NCBI RefSeq assembly: GCF_902686445.1
Contig: NC_062220.1
Location: 92,256,143 to 92,320,142 of the forward strand
DNA length: 64,000 nt
Source: Sciurus carolinensis
Lineage: Eukaryota; Chordata; Mammalia; Rodentia; Sciuridae
Reading direction: 5' to 3'
The position numbers and the translations under genes are program-made. This document shows positions 11,870 to 23,984 of this stretch, one piece after another (the first letter of the stretch is position 1; every line of letters begins with the position of its first letter). The notes beneath the pieces are model-generated. The model had not been told where the DNA came from. It made no database searches and worked only from the letters and a program-made list of their open reading frames with translations.

Positions 11870-12290
11870 GTATCAGTTACTTCCCCAAACTCAGTGGCTT
11901 CAATAATCACTTATTGTCTCTGACATATCTATAGGTTGGCTGCAGTTCAGTTCATCTAGTCTGGGCTTGGCTGTGGTTCTCTGATTTAAGTTGTGGCTCC
12001 TGGGTTGCAATGGACTTGCTGTGTACCACTTCAGTTCTGTCCAAGATGGTGGATGTGGTCAGGTTCTGGACATACAATTAGTGCACTGTCACCTCAGCCC
12101 ACATGCCATTGGCCCTGGCAAGTCACATGGCTGAACTCAGTCAGCGGGCAGTGTGGTGGCTTAGCTAAGCTGGAAACATGTTCCAAGCATGCTCTTCCCC
12201 TCATGGGTGTGGAATGGGTTGGCCCCAAAATAAATTTGCTTGGACAGTGGAAGTAGAAGCATGGTCATGTCTGTTGCAGATCACTCTTGT
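11870..12290 (-). mobile_element. MLT1-type MaLR LTR, antisense
   Basis: 'cagttacttccccaaactcagtggcttcaataat' is the antisense of the conserved LTR 3' end (ancient endogenous retrovirus, ERVL-MaLR). 'gtgcactgtcacctcagcccacat' and 'aagtcacatggctgaactcag' fall at expected positions. There is no internal viral sequence. The subfamily is uncertain. Confidence 0.6.
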
Positions 12291-14999
12291 GGACCAACTA
12301 ACTTGTCTTACTGGTGTGGCAGCAGCTGACCTGCAACCCTTTTTTACCTTTCACCAAGTCTCCTTCAGTCTCTCTGGGTTTATGGGCAGCTCCATGGAGG
12401 ACTTCACAAACTCTTCCCTATGCATGTTGGAAGCCCAGCAGCAGAGAGACACCATGTGGGATCTCACTTACCCTTGTGGTCCTGCTTGGCCATCACCCTT
12501 CCCCACTTGACATCCAGCTTTCATGTGTCACTTCTGCTGGCCTTAGGCCTAGTACCAGATGCAAGGCTAACACCCTTAAATAGACCACTTAACCCACTTC
12601 CAAGATCACATAAGGTGCTAATTGTTGTATGAGATCTGGTGCACCCTCACCGTGGTTCTGTTTCTCTGACTGAACCCTTTACTGATGTGGGTGGGGAGAG
12701 CCCACTGCCACGCTCAAGCCAGAGCAAGGGAGGGATGAGGAATTGGGACCAGTCATTTGCTACACATGGTCATGATATCATCCTTAGGAAGTCAGGAGAG
12801 TGCATAAAAATGCTTTCTGAATATTTTTTATAAGGGTTAAGACAATGGGGTTCTGGTTCACTTTGAACACAGCAACTTTAATAATCACTAGCTCCCATAG
12901 TCATGAGCTAAAATTTCCCTCTGCTACACTACCCATTTTAAATGGTCTGGGTGACCCCTCCAGAGAAGTTACCAATACTTCATTATAAAAGGATTTTTTA
13001 AAAGTTGGATCTCTTTTCAGTCAAAGCATTCTAATAAAAGCTCCTCTAACAAAATTATGTATAATAATTAAATTTTGGAGATTTTAAATCCTGACCCACT
13101 TACTTCAAGGAATATTTGATAGAGTAATAGAGTAGTATAATTAAACAACTCCAGTCTCTTTCTAGTTCTTTTTTCACAGGATTTGATCTTTAGTATAAAT
13201 AATTTCTTCTTTCATTTACTTCCCACCACCCTGGAGTCCCCATTTCTGACTGGTCCAAGCTGTGGGATTAAGTAACACTTTAAATGTGAATCTCCTAAGC
13301 AGACTTTTGTGCCTTTATTTTTTCTTAAAACAATTTTGGCTTGCTTGGCCTGGGACACTGGCTTTGGGGCTTTGAGGGAGATAAGACACTTCAATGTTCT
13401 CTGACAGCTGAACTAAAGAAAACCACCTACCCACACGTCATCTGATTTGCTTTGTGTCATTTTGATCACTCCTTCTGACAGTTCCAATCTAATTTTTCTT
13501 TCAAAAAAAGGTATCAATTTCAAGGTTTAAAGTTGTTAGGATTTAGAATCTCTGATTAAAAAAGTGAAATTTAATCTTAAATCAAGGGTAGGGAATATGA
13601 GCAAGGTTTTCAGGCTTCTCTTCTATAGAAGACTCTTGTGACCAATATTTATTATGGTAATGCTTTGTTATTATAAATCTTCTATGAATAACATTTTGGG
13701 GAACTACCACACAACAAGGCATGCATTATAACACCCGCTTTGGGAGGTGGGTGACATCAACTGACTGAGAAGCACAATTATCTCATGGTCATGCATGCCT
13801 ATGAAGTGTGTCATTACTTTTGTTTTTTACAACTCGTAGAATATTTTCATTGTAGGTGAAGCATCAGACACATTTTTATTCAAAGGAAGAGAAACAAAAC
13901 CAAGTTTGTGTCTGCTGCCTGTTCTGAATAGTACCCTGGTGGCCCTGATCCTCTCAGGCGGAGGTTAATTTATCATTGAGCGTCTCATGGGCGCCAGGGC
14001 ATCCCGCTTTCATGTCTGTGTCATGGTCTTCTGATATCCACGGTGCAAAAGGAGTCATTATTTGTAAATAGTGATCAGTCAGTTTGAACAAGGTTTGCTT
14101 CTGTACCCATACTGGAAGTGACATTGGTAACTACTGATTATTTAATAGGCCACCCATGGAAGACCACATATGCTATTTCAGAAATGAGATTCATTCTGCA
14201 GTATATGGATAATAATGTAGGGTTTGAAAGAAGCCAGGGGGTCAGATCTGGGTTTTGACAAGTTCACTCAGAGCAAGGCTCAAGGCCACCTCTAGGCACA
14301 AGGGATGAGGAGACTAGGTAGTCCTGGTGAGAGAGAGGTTTGTCACCTGTACTAAGGCAGAGCAAAGAGTGATGGAGGAAAGAAGCAAATTTGCTCCATA
14401 TTTTTAGGGCACATGGTTGGGAATCAAATGCACATGAGGAATAAAGAAGAGGGAGAATACTTCAGCTTGAGCATTGACTGGGAACGAGGAGTGTTCTCCT
14501 TCAAACTTGAAGCTCCTTTGCTACAATTCTCCTTTTTCCCTTGTTCATTTGTTTCCTGTAGCAGCCTGAGGAAAAGTGAGTAGCACAGACTGAGAAGAAA
14601 TCTGAAGTTGGACCTGCATGCTAAAGAGTCAGCAACTCAGCTCAGGAAGTGAAAACACCATGGTGTGTCATACAGAACGGGGTCTCATTTCCATGTTTCC
14701 CTTGTCCTGGTCATGCTGATTTGGACTTGCTTTGCAAGTTTAATGTCCTCATCTGCAGAACTGGAGGCAGCCTCTGCTTCCTGGCACGCATGCAAAGGGG
14801 TTACATTTCTTACAGCATTTCTCTCTCGTGTTGGTCAGGATTAATGGAACTGGCTGGCTAGGCAGGTGGCCTCTTCCTTCATCACCTGAAGTTTTTAACC
14901 TAGACAAAGTGGAGGATTCTTTCCTAGGTAGAGTAGGACCATCGGCCTGACTTGGGAGTGTGGAAAAGTATGTCCCTCTACAAGTCCCTCCAAATGACC
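12291..14999. other. Long unassigned stretch
   Basis: About 2.7 kb without a confident repeat. 12291-12640 may be further LTR-derived DNA. Open frames at 11993-12632 overlap in three plus-strand phases, which argues against coding. 13860-14120 is non-repetitive with local CpGs (see findings). Confidence 0.35.
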
Positions 15000-15029
15000 C
15001 CTCAAGGTTCAAGAAGAAACTTGCAGGGT

Positions 15030-15112
15030 GTTTGTGAGGGCTAGATGACATCACAGATATAAAACACTTTGTAAACTCTAAGTGTTTCTTGCATTTGGTT
15101 GCTATTATCCTG
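15030..15112 (+). mobile_element. Possible MIR 3' fragment
   Basis: 'tgtgagggctagatgacatcacagatataaaacactttgtaaactc' followed by 'ttgctattatcc' resembles the 3' half of a MIR. It is short and diverged. Confidence 0.4.
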
Positions 15113-15403
15113 GACATGGATTCCATTCTGTTCAGTCCTAAAAGTTATCTGGAGAGAATATCCTGGTAGTTTTCCTTTCTTTAAAATGATACCTGCTCTC
15201 TTTGCCTCAGATAGATGCTCCATCACTGTTGTGGCAGGTGTCGTTGCTATGGTGCCTGACGATGACAAGTTACACCAGATTCCAGCCCTTGATTCCACAT
15301 CAAATGAAGGAACCACCGAGGTCACAGAGGCTCTGAGGATCAAATCCTGGAGCCCAGCAGCACCTTCAAAGACTCCCTTCTCATTTGGGACCACAAAGCT
15401 TCC

Positions 15404-15800
15404 ATATTAGTTTCTTGTATGTGTTAAAGATGACCCTAAAACCCTAGCAGCTAAAAATGTCTATTATCTTGTAATTTCTGTAGAGAAGAAGTGCTTTTAG
15501 TTGGGTGCTTCTCTCTTGAGGTCTTTCACTGGTGGCCATCCAGGTGTCAACTGGGGCTGTGGTCTCAGCTGAAGGTGGAAAGAGGATCCACTCTCAAGTT
15601 TTATCATGTGGTTTTTGACAGAAGGCAGATCTTGCTTCCTGTCAGCTGGAGATCTGCCTCAATTCCTTGCCTTGTGGGTCTCTCCATAGGGTGGATGGTA
15701 ACATGGCACCTGAATTCCACCAGAGCAAGTGGATGTCAGCACAAGAGAGGGTGTGTGAGTCAGGGGTCACATCTCTTTGAAATGACAGGACTTTCTCCCT
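15404..15800 (-). mobile_element. MLT1-type LTR, antisense, first part
   Basis: Recognisable landmarks are 'tatcttgtaatttctgtag', 'gctgtggtctcagctgaagg', 'gaggatccactctcaag', 'ctcaattccttgcc' and 'gggtctctccatagggtgg'. The element appears interrupted, and its remaining end is at 16090-16280. Confidence 0.65.
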
Positions 15801-16089
15801 GACCTTACTCTAGTCATGCTCTAAGTCCTCCAGGTCTTGATCTTAGACTCTATCTGTGGCCTTCTTACTTTGGTTTTAGAAAGAATTTTGATAAGTCTGT
15901 TTAGGCCATAATACCCCTTACCCATCATATTTCTTCTTAGTCATTTTCTATCCCCCAATTCTACTTCTTGGCCATAGTCTTCACTTGTCCTTGTTGCATT
16001 CAGAATGGAGTTCAGTTCTATGATGGAGGTCTATATTCCTCTGTTGAAATAACTCCTGAACAAAATCTTTCTTTACTGTTAATTTCTGG
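15801..16089. other. Unassigned insert within an LTR
   Basis: This segment separates two parts of one antisense LTR and is not part of the expected LTR order. It is pyrimidine-rich. Its identity is unknown. Confidence 0.35.
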
Positions 16090-16280
16090 TTGGTTCTATT
16101 TTATGTTTGATAGTAACTTCATCTGAGAAATAGCATCCCATCACTTTTGCCATTTTATATTGATTAGAAGATGTCACTGGATCTTGTTTATACTCATGAG
16201 GAGGGGACTGCACAAGGGTATCTATCATACGAGGAGGTAGGGCGGCTTGGAGGCCACATTAGAGGTTGTGTTCCACAAGT
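16090..16280 (-). mobile_element. MLT1-type LTR, antisense, second part
   Basis: 'atcccatcacttttgccattttatattgattagaag', 'gaggggactgcacaaggg' and 'ggaggccacattagagg' match the other end of the LTR that begins at 15404. Confidence 0.65.
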
Positions 16281-16314
16281 CCCATAAATGGTAGGCATAG
16301 TATCCCGTTCTGGG

Positions 16315-17250
16315 CGGCCATCTCCCAGCCCCCAACCATTGCTGTACAGCTGCTAGTGGTCTTTTTCCACCCAGCCCCAATTAAAGGATGACCTGAGCCT
16401 TGATTTCCATGATCTTCTGCCAGGATCTCCCAGGACCTTGACGCTGCAGCCCTCTGGCCTCCACCATCTAACCCACACTTGGCCCTGGGCTTTTGCTATC
16501 CGCCTCTCCTCTGTGGACCAGAGCTCCTGGCTTCTGCTTGCCTTGGAGGAAGATCTGATGGAAACAAAGCTGACTACATTACCTTACACTTTCCTGAACT
16601 TGGGAGACTACTGGTTCACAAACAGCTCAGGCTTTCCGAATAACAAAGGGCCCCTTTCCCCACACAGGATCTTTCTGACTTTCTCTTACCCTCCTGCCTC
16701 CCCACCCTCATTCTTCTCCAGAGTTAGTCACAGAGACCAGAATTCCCCTTCCCCAAGGTTGGCTATAGAAACAAGAATCCCTCTTCCCATGCCCAGCTAG
16801 ATAGCCTAGACACAGTACACTAACCTTCTTGCACCTTTCTTTGCAGGAGCTGGCCATGAAGAAATTCTCTGACCTACCTGGCCTGATAAAAGAACACAAG
16901 ATCCTCAGCCCAGAAGAAACCCTGCCCCATACCCAAGAGGAAAGAATGCTCCACAGAGAGGTGAATAAGAATCTGAAGAGGCAGGCCTTGCTGGGTTCCC
17001 CTCACCTATGACCACTAGATCAGATCCATTTCTTCATCACATTTCTGCTTAGCTGCACAATCTTCGTTGAGCCTAAGCATAAAGATAGATACTCTCCCCT
17101 GGATATTTGGGTGTTCATTTCTGAAACCTCTCCGTCATGTAAAACACAGAAAAAAAATACATCAATCACACTTGTCTCTTATTGACCTATCTTTTGTTGT
17201 AGGAGTGCTGACCATGATTCTTATGATGGGTGAGAAAAAGTACCACACCT
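16315..17250 (+). mobile_element. Probable ERV LTR, class uncertain
   Basis: The pieces 'ccaattaaaggatgacctgagcc', 'ctttgcaggagctggccatgaag' and 'gtctcttattgacctatcttttgtt' fit the layout of an old solo LTR with a U5-like 3' part. I recall related sequence in class III (HERVL-associated) LTRs but cannot name the family. A splice-like segment inside it (16848-16961) is treated in the findings. Confidence 0.5.
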
Positions 17251-18940
17251 CTCTAACCCTGCGCCATCTGCTCTCTCCTAGGAGAGTTTGCAGGCTGCAC
17301 CATCCTGAGACCTATGATCTCCTTGGTAAAACTCCCAAATGAATCCTTAGTGCCCTGAGAACCTGGAGCGGTCCCTTGTTTCCACAACATGTAAGCACTC
17401 TCTAATGAAGCTGAACTTGAACGTTTCCTTTTTGGGCTTGCTAAATTGTGGAAAATAAATATGAAAGAGATTTTTAGATGCCTGCTAATCTGGGAATGAA
17501 CACAATTGCCTTTTTGTTTACCTTAACGTAATAGGATCATTATCTAGGTGCCCCTTTTGGACGAAGCCTTGAAAACATATTAACCTATTAACTTTGTCAA
17601 TAGTTATTTAGGAAAATCTCTCAGCCTTCAAACTCAGTTTTTAAAAAGCCAAGTGTGAAATGGTCCTTCCTTGTTTTCTGTGTTGACTTTCATTGAAGAT
17701 TTGCACAATCATAGCTGATCAGTGACTGGGTTGATTTTTGGTCCCAGGCAGTTATGGAAACTGGTGTGTACTGGTAGAGGGTGCTTTTGACCTGCAGGGT
17801 CTGTAAAAGGAGAGATCTGGTTGTTGGTCAATGTTGACCTGAGAGGGGAGAACATACCTCCCTAGCTCATGATCCAATAACAGAGACTGAAGTGCTGGCT
17901 TCCCACACCAACAGAGAGAGTCTCACCGCTCAGAGCCCCCACAACTGTCAAAAGGAGTTTCCATGCCTCTCTTCTCGTTGACTCATGCCTGCCCATGTGG
18001 GCCCAGGGAGAGCCGCTGAGGCTATGACCCGCCTGCCGCTTTACTGGTTTCTCTCAGCCGACCCACCCTCTTTGCCTTCAGAAGGCATGATGGATGGGTT
18101 TGGAACAAAACCATCCCATTCCCAAACTGAAAGGTTCCTTTTCACGTTTGGGAACAACTTGAAACCACTGGAGAAAATCACGTGCCAATTATGTATAAAC
18201 TCCTTTACCACAAGGTATAAAGGAAGCCATAATTCGGGGGGCTTACATTTGATTGAATTCATCTGTTTCCATTTTGTAAATAGAGAGGAAGGAGAATCCA
18301 CAGTGGTGGACAGTTGATATAAGGCAGCTTCTATTCCTGGGTGAAAGAAAGGGTGGCCCTGTCGCTTCAGCCTGCAGAGCCAGGTTTCGTAGGTACGAAG
18401 AATCACAAGACACGTCTCCCCTGGAAGGGAGTTCAGCCTTGAACACACAGTGCCAGACTCTTCCAGGACCATAGGCATAAAGGAGAAGGGACCTTGTTTT
18501 GTAAATTAACCAGCCAAGAACAACAGACTTCAACTGGGGGAATACCCCTGCCCTGCAGCCAGGAGATTTCTGCTGATGGGGCTTTGTTCTCCAGCAACTG
18601 ACAAGTTAGACTTTCCTCTTAGCATCCCTAAGTGTGTTGGTGCTAATTAGGTGAAAAATGAGATGCATTGTTAAAACTGACTTTCCTTTCCTGCTTGGCA
18701 GCTCGACGTTATGGGACACTGAAACCTTGAATTGCCTGGAAGAAATGTGCCCGAGGGTTGCTGTGCATTATGGGGGCAGGGAGGACCCAAAAAGGAAAGA
18801 ATAAAGGTCTCTTCAACATCATTCCCATCTGTCATGAATGAAAGATCAGCTTGTTAGTGGGCATAGTGGATGAACTGACCCTCCCTCTCCAAGTGTGTTG
18901 CTGGGCACCACCGAAGCTTGGATGCTCTGGTGAGAAGTTG
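17251..18940. other. Long unassigned stretch
   Basis: I recognise no repeat in about 1.7 kb. The overlapping plus (17985-18317) and minus (18041-18478) frames cover the same DNA and neither carries a domain. Its repeat-free state makes it a reasonable place to look for conserved non-coding sequence. Confidence 0.35.
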
Positions 18941-18944
18941 GGCA

Positions 18945-19105
18945 AATTTGGGTTAGAAAACCAGCTTTTCCACTCGACTGGTGGCTTGACTTTTGGCCCC
19001 ACTGAGTCCCCTAATCTCCTCACATGTAAAACGGAGGTACCTACTTCATGGGGCTGTTACGATATGAACAATATTTGAGAATTATGCAGCAGAGTAACAT
19101 CATAA
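18945..19105 (+). mobile_element. MIR SINE
   Basis: 'gtcccctaatctcctcacatgtaaaacggaggtacctacttcatggggctg' is the MIR core in sense direction, with 'atatgaacaatatttgagaat' after it. Confidence 0.75.
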
Positions 19106-19474
19106 AAGTGAATTGCTGACACTTTCTATTCTGGGCCTCTCTTTCCCTGAGAAGATCTCTGTGGTTCCTGGATCCTCAATTTTGAAGTTCATATGTTGGA
19201 CAAAGAGGATTCCTTGCCATAGAGCACAGAACAGTCACACTCTGAGCTATAAGCAAGCATTTTCTAGATTTTTCTGCATTCCCCCTTCCCCAGGCCACTT
19301 TGGGTCTCTATTTTGGCAACTGTAAGAACTGTCCCTCTTGGTTGCTACCTTTTCACTCACCTTCAAAGCATTTTATCTTGTTAATTGTTTAAATATGAAA
19401 GCATATTTCCCCAAATGAAAATGGATCGCCATTGAATCGTTCCTGCTGTTTTTATTTGATTGACACTTGATTAT

Positions 19475-19514
19475 CCAGGGACTAGTATTCAAGTCCAGGG
19501 ACTAGTATTCAAGT
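19475..19514. repeat. 20-bp perfect tandem duplication
   Basis: The unit ccagggactagtattcaagt occurs twice head to tail (19475-19494 and 19495-19514) with no mismatch. Confidence 0.95.
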
Positions 19515-19539
19515 CTTATATTTTATGTATGATACAGAA

Positions 19540-19915
19540 CTGTGTTAGCTTTGCTGTTGTAACAGATACCTGAGATGATCAACTTGTAAGGAGAAAAGTT
19601 TCATTGTGGTTCATGGTTTTGGGGACTTTAGTCCATGGGTGGGTAGACGTATTGCTTTTAGGTCTCTGGTTGGGGGCTGTCACATGATAGAGGGAGCATG
19701 TGACAGAGAAAACCTTAATGCTGGAAAGTAAAAGGGGTAGAAAGAGGAGGGGGTAGGAGGTCTCAGTATGCCCTTCAAGAGCACCCCCAATGGCCAGAAG
19801 ACCTACCACTAGGCTCCACCTTTTAAAGTTCAACCAACTCCCAACAGTGCCACGCTGTAGACCAAGTCTACAAGGGCATTTCAGGGACATCTGGATCCAG
19901 ACTGTACCAAGAACT
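19540..19915 (-). mobile_element. MaLR LTR, antisense
   Basis: It starts with the antisense LTR 3' end ('tgtgttagctttgctgttgtaacagatacctgag'), continues with 'gtttcattgtggttcatggtttt', and closes near 'catctggatccagactgta'. Gene-free solo LTR of an old endogenous retrovirus relative. Confidence 0.7.
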
Positions 19916-19959
19916 TTGTGCTTTCCTTCCCTTTTCCTCTTCAGTCCATTCCTAATTTA

Positions 19960-20155
19960 ATTCTACTGATAGCTAATGAGAACTAAGTGGTTTACATGGA
20001 TGAACCAATTTGGTTTTCTCCACTTCTTTATTGTTATTCCTGGTTTACTGAGAAGGAAAGCAGGCATAGAATTATCAAATAACTTTCCTGAGAGTAGGTG
20101 CTAATAGATGTTGGAGGTGGGATTTGAATCCAGAGCATTAAGGGTTGTGCCTTCA
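19960..20155 (-). mobile_element. MIR SINE
   Basis: 'gtggtttacatggatgaaccaattt', 'ggtttactgagaaggaaagcagg' and 'gggatttgaatccagagcatt' give a nearly complete antisense MIR. Confidence 0.7.
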
Positions 20156-21850
20156 CCTATCGGTTGTTCCTTTTCCCCACTGGGTTAGCATGTGCAGATA
20201 AGGCCAATATGATGCAGCATAAAATAGACAAATGAAAGACTTGCATAAATCGATAGGGCAGAACAGGAAATGGAGCATGTGTTCCAGACATAACTGAGGG
20301 CTTGTGGCATTTTCTCCAGTTTCTTTCATGGTCATTGGGACTGGAATACACTCTACTCTCTGAAGGAATCAACTCCCAAGTTCCCCAGTTTTACTCTATT
20401 TTAAAGGAAAGAAAAAACTGGAACCTACTGAAGCTTCTCAGAGCAAGTCACTCCTGACATCCTAAAATAAACTTGGTCATGAACTGCCTGCCTCTCAGCA
20501 GTGAAAATTGTGTTCAAGACTTATCAAGATATGTACTGAAGCGACGGCGCCTCCCACTCCTTTGGAGCCACAGAACTGTGTTTTGTTCATGATTTATGCC
20601 ACGGCTACACATTTGACATATTTTTCCTGTTATTTGTTTCAGGCCCCAGAATCTCCCAGGCTTTCCCGAGGCTCTGTTTTGCTTTCAGGATATTCACCTC
20701 CTGGGGTCATCAGACCTTCCTGGATTTGCCTGGTGATTTGAATGCCAGTTTTTTCCTCCAGGTCACGGTGGGCAACTCTCCCACCACTACCTGTGTTGTG
20801 AGCAGAAGCAGCCTTGGCGTGGTGGCCAGACCTCCTCTCTTTGGAGGCTCAAGCCTATCAACGTTTCCAGGGTAATCAGTCTTCTGGGATGGATAATGAA
20901 GGGAACTAAACAGCAGGGTAATTTGGTCTTTCCCAGACAAGGATGATCTTATCAGACCTGAATCCATGCTGCTGAGTCCGGGACTTGGGGCTCTGACAAT
21001 ATTTGCCTTTGACAGCCTGGAAGTCAGCGAAGCCCAGCACGCTGGCTCCCGTCAAGGCAGCTGACCTAATCTTACCCTGATGTAAGCAATTTTAATTCAT
21101 CGAGATTCTGCCTAATGATTCTGGTGATTTTCATTGTTCTCATTCTTGAGTGTTATTATGCTTTCAAAGAAAGAGATCAGACCTGTGGAGACATTTTCCT
21201 CTAAATGCTTCCTTTGAGGGACCCTACTCACCATATAAGGGAGAGAAATGAGATAAAACAGGGTCTTCTGTAAGAAAGCCAGGGTCTCTTCTAAGAACTC
21301 CTAGAAGAATGGTATCTATTGTACTCCTGTGGGCTCTCCATATTTGTCTTCCCCTATCTTTGCCGAGCCCTTGGAGCAATGCTTTGGTTTGTGCGAGACA
21401 TTAGGGCACCCCTTTGGTCAGGTGTGCCTTGATCCAGTATTCTTCTCCAAAGTGGCACACCCTTGAATCCACATAGTGGGTTCTGACCACCTGAGAGATA
21501 GAATAGGTAGATACTTTGCAAAGCACTCACATAAAGAGGACCTTATGAAAGGAAAATTGATGAGCCTGGTGATTATTTGAAGACTTGGAAATTAGAGCAA
21601 GAAATTGGGAAGAGGTAGATTCTAATTTTTAGGTCAAAGTGACCTCAAAATACAGATAGCTGCTAAAGGAAGGACTAGATGGTTCAAAATATCCAAGTGT
21701 CAGGAAGTTAAAAACGTAAGTGACGGTATAACACTGTGTCCTTCCTTCAACCCCTACCAGCGCTGCTAAGGGCTTGAGTCAACAAGCCCCATCATCTTTC
21801 ATTTGAATTTTTCAGTAATCTGAAAAATCCTTCCTCCCCAACTCCAAACA
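20156..21850. other. Long unassigned stretch
   Basis: About 1.7 kb with no confident repeat. Minor open frames on both strands are unsupported. 20500-21080 is moderately GC-rich and looks single-copy. Confidence 0.35.
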
Positions 21851-21854
21851 ATGT

Positions 21855-22150
21855 GTTATCAACAGATCAGCCATGTGATCCCATGAAAATATACATTCTG
21901 ATCATATCACACCTCTGCCCAACGCCTCCAATAGCTGCACACCTCTCTCAGAGTCCGTGCCTTACAGTGGTCCACAAAACTGCACAAGATGTGTCCGCCA
22001 ACCACCTTCCCACAGCACTTCTAAAAACTCATTGAGTTACTGGGACCCAGATCAAACGTCACCTCCAAGGAGAGGACCCTGGACCTCCATGCACCCCTTA
22101 ATTCTTTGTGCCTCAGTTTTAGCACTAATAGAAGATAGAAGGTAGAAGCC
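21855..22150 (+). mobile_element. LINE2 (L2) fragment
   Basis: 'ctgatcatatcacacctctgcccaacgcctccaatagctg', followed by 'ctctctcagagtccgtgccttacagtgg', follows the sense L2 ORF region that reads 'gatcatgtcactcctctgctc' and following. Diverged. Confidence 0.65.
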
Positions 22151-22995
22151 ACCAATGGGACCTGTTAATGATTCACTCACAGATGTGCCACAGATGTTCA
22201 ATAGCTGCATCCAGGAGCTAAAGCACTTCGTTTTTCCAGAAGGAGCAGGAAAGACCCTTTCTTGCTTCCACAGTCCCCCAAGAGGATGGAGGAATGTGAG
22301 AACACCTCTGGAGTGTGCCTTGCCCCGCCCAGCCCTGCTCTGGGACAGCACTTCCCGCTTGCTCCCTTGCGAGCCTGGCTTTGTAGCCTGAACCAACCCC
22401 GCTCTGTGGCTCCGTCAGGGTAAATATTGCTCTTTCACACACCGCACTGTGGGAGGACAGGGAAAGAAAACCCATTGCAGGACACGTGTCTGCTTGTCCT
22501 CTGCAGTGGACAGCGTGCAATCTGGGCAGGGTCAGTTTTGCATGGGGCTGCTGTATCCTGCTCCAGGAGACCCTGCAGGAGGCTGTCAGCATGTCCTCCA
22601 CCTCCTCGGGCCTTTTCCCAAATGCATTGGTGGTACCTGGGACAGGCTTTCCTGAGGGTAGGCACACTGTGGGTTCCCGGCACCAAAAGGTTATGGAAAA
22701 ATTGCAAGGGGGGAAAAACCATTTGCTCATGGCACACTGCCCAGACAGTTAATACAGTCCCTCAGAGAGCTCTTCCGGCACAACTTGTAATTAATCCAGA
22801 GAGCTCAAGGCCCCAGGGGATTAGGAGGACAAATGACTCAGTAGGTTTCAAAAGGGAGTCATAGTTCATATGTAAGCTTAGCATCTCTCCTCAGAGGAGC
22901 TGGGGGAGCCCACACAGGTTGTTGGTGTGTCAGTTGGGGCAGAGAGGAAATGCAAAGTCCTGGTAGAATAGCGGTAGTGCTGATGCTAATCATCT
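22151..22995. other. Unassigned, moderately GC-rich
   Basis: Long overlapping frames exist on both strands: a minus frame of 170 codons at 22218-22730, and plus frames at 22427-22864 and 22486-22752. None shows a domain or codon pattern I recognise. Mutual overlap in several phases points to low stop-codon density rather than a gene. Confidence 0.4.
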
Positions 22996-22997
22996 CA

Positions 22998-23226
22998 GCA
23001 GTTAACTTTTAGCGAGCAATTGTTACGTGCCTGGCTGCTCACTCAAAGCACTTTATTTACTTCTGCTTGGGCAACTCTCATAAGCAGTGGAGGCTACTGT
23101 CATTTGGCAGATGAAGGGGAAGGAGACCAGAGACATTAAGTAACCTTTCATGATGGCACAGCTAGGGTTTGCAGAGCTAAGATCTAAATTGAGGCACAGG
23201 ATCTCTAGATCAGCCCTTAACTGCTA
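22998..23226 (-). mobile_element. MIR SINE, near full length
   Basis: 'caattgttacgtgcctggctgctcactcaaagcactttattta', 'tttggcagatgaagg', 'gacattaagtaacctttc' and 'gcacagctagggtttgcagagc' follow antisense MIR closely. Confidence 0.85.
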
Positions 23227-23294
23227 GGTCTGGTTCTGCTGCTGCCATGGGTTAGAAGGCCTTGGCCAGTCCCATGCATGACTTCTCCCTGTAA

Positions 23295-23420
23295 CTTAGT
23301 GCTGTGTGTTAGAGCACTGAACTTAAAGACTGTTTGGTCACTAGTGACATGACCCTGCAGCAAGTCATGTACTCTTTGAGTTATTGTCTTCATCTGATAA
23401 GGACACATAAAGATACCTTT
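23295..23420 (+). mobile_element. MIR SINE fragment
   Basis: 'gtgttagagcactgaacttaaagact', 'gtgacatgaccctgcagcaagtcatgtac' and 'tgtcttcatctgataagg' give the sense 5' half of MIR, tail to tail with the preceding copy. Confidence 0.65.
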
Positions 23421-23594
23421 TTATCTGATTTAGATCGTCAGATGTAAGAATACAATGAAATGGATTATATGCATGAAAGTGCTGTTCAACTGACAGGCTT
23501 GGCTATGAAACTCTCTCTCATCATGGACAGAACGAGAGCACGAGCCCCGAGCTGTCCAGCAGCAGGTCTTTCTGCAGCACTGCAAATACTGTTT

Positions 23595-23735
23595 GTGCTG
23601 TCCAACATAGTGGTCACTGGCCTCCATGTGCCTTTGATACATGAATAATGAGATTGAAAAATTGTATTCTAAATTTCGTTTTATTCACTTTAAACAACCA
23701 CATGTGGCTAGTTGCTACCACAGTGGACAGCACAG
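23595..23735. mobile_element. hAT-type non-autonomous DNA transposon
   Basis: The ends are inverted: 'gtgctgtccaacatag' opens and 'cagtggacagcac' closes. The 'ccacatgtggctagttgctacc' motif just before the end is typical of a widespread hAT-Charlie relative. Another copy is at 27637-27840. Confidence 0.65.
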
Positions 23736-23769
23736 GAGATGGGTTCAGATGGAGGGCACCTTGGGGACT

Positions 23770-23886
23770 GCTTCCTTCCTTCCACAGATGAGAAGACTGA
23801 GGTTCTTAGTGGGACAGATCCTTGACCACAGCAAGCAGGCAGAGAGCAGGTCTAGAACCAGGTCTTATAGCACCTGATAGTCTCCA
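23770..23886 (-). mobile_element. MIR SINE fragment
   Basis: 'ccacagatgagaagactgaggttc' followed by 'cagagagcaggtctagaaccagg' is the antisense MIR core and head. Confidence 0.65.
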
Positions 23887-23984
23887 CCTTAATAATTGTA
23901 CATATTCTTGATTTTGTACTGGAGATGAACAAAGAGGATAGATGGTTGTCAGCACAAAGGCCATGTGACAAAATCAGCTAGTGA

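Noticed and set aside
11993..12632. Three overlapping plus-strand frames as an exon cluster
   Set aside because: The first lies in an antisense MLT1-type LTR and the phases conflict. No consistent splice sites.
22218..22864. Overlapping frames of 100-170 codons on both strands
   Set aside because: Mutual overlap on both strands and no family resemblance. Treated as chance in GC-richer DNA.
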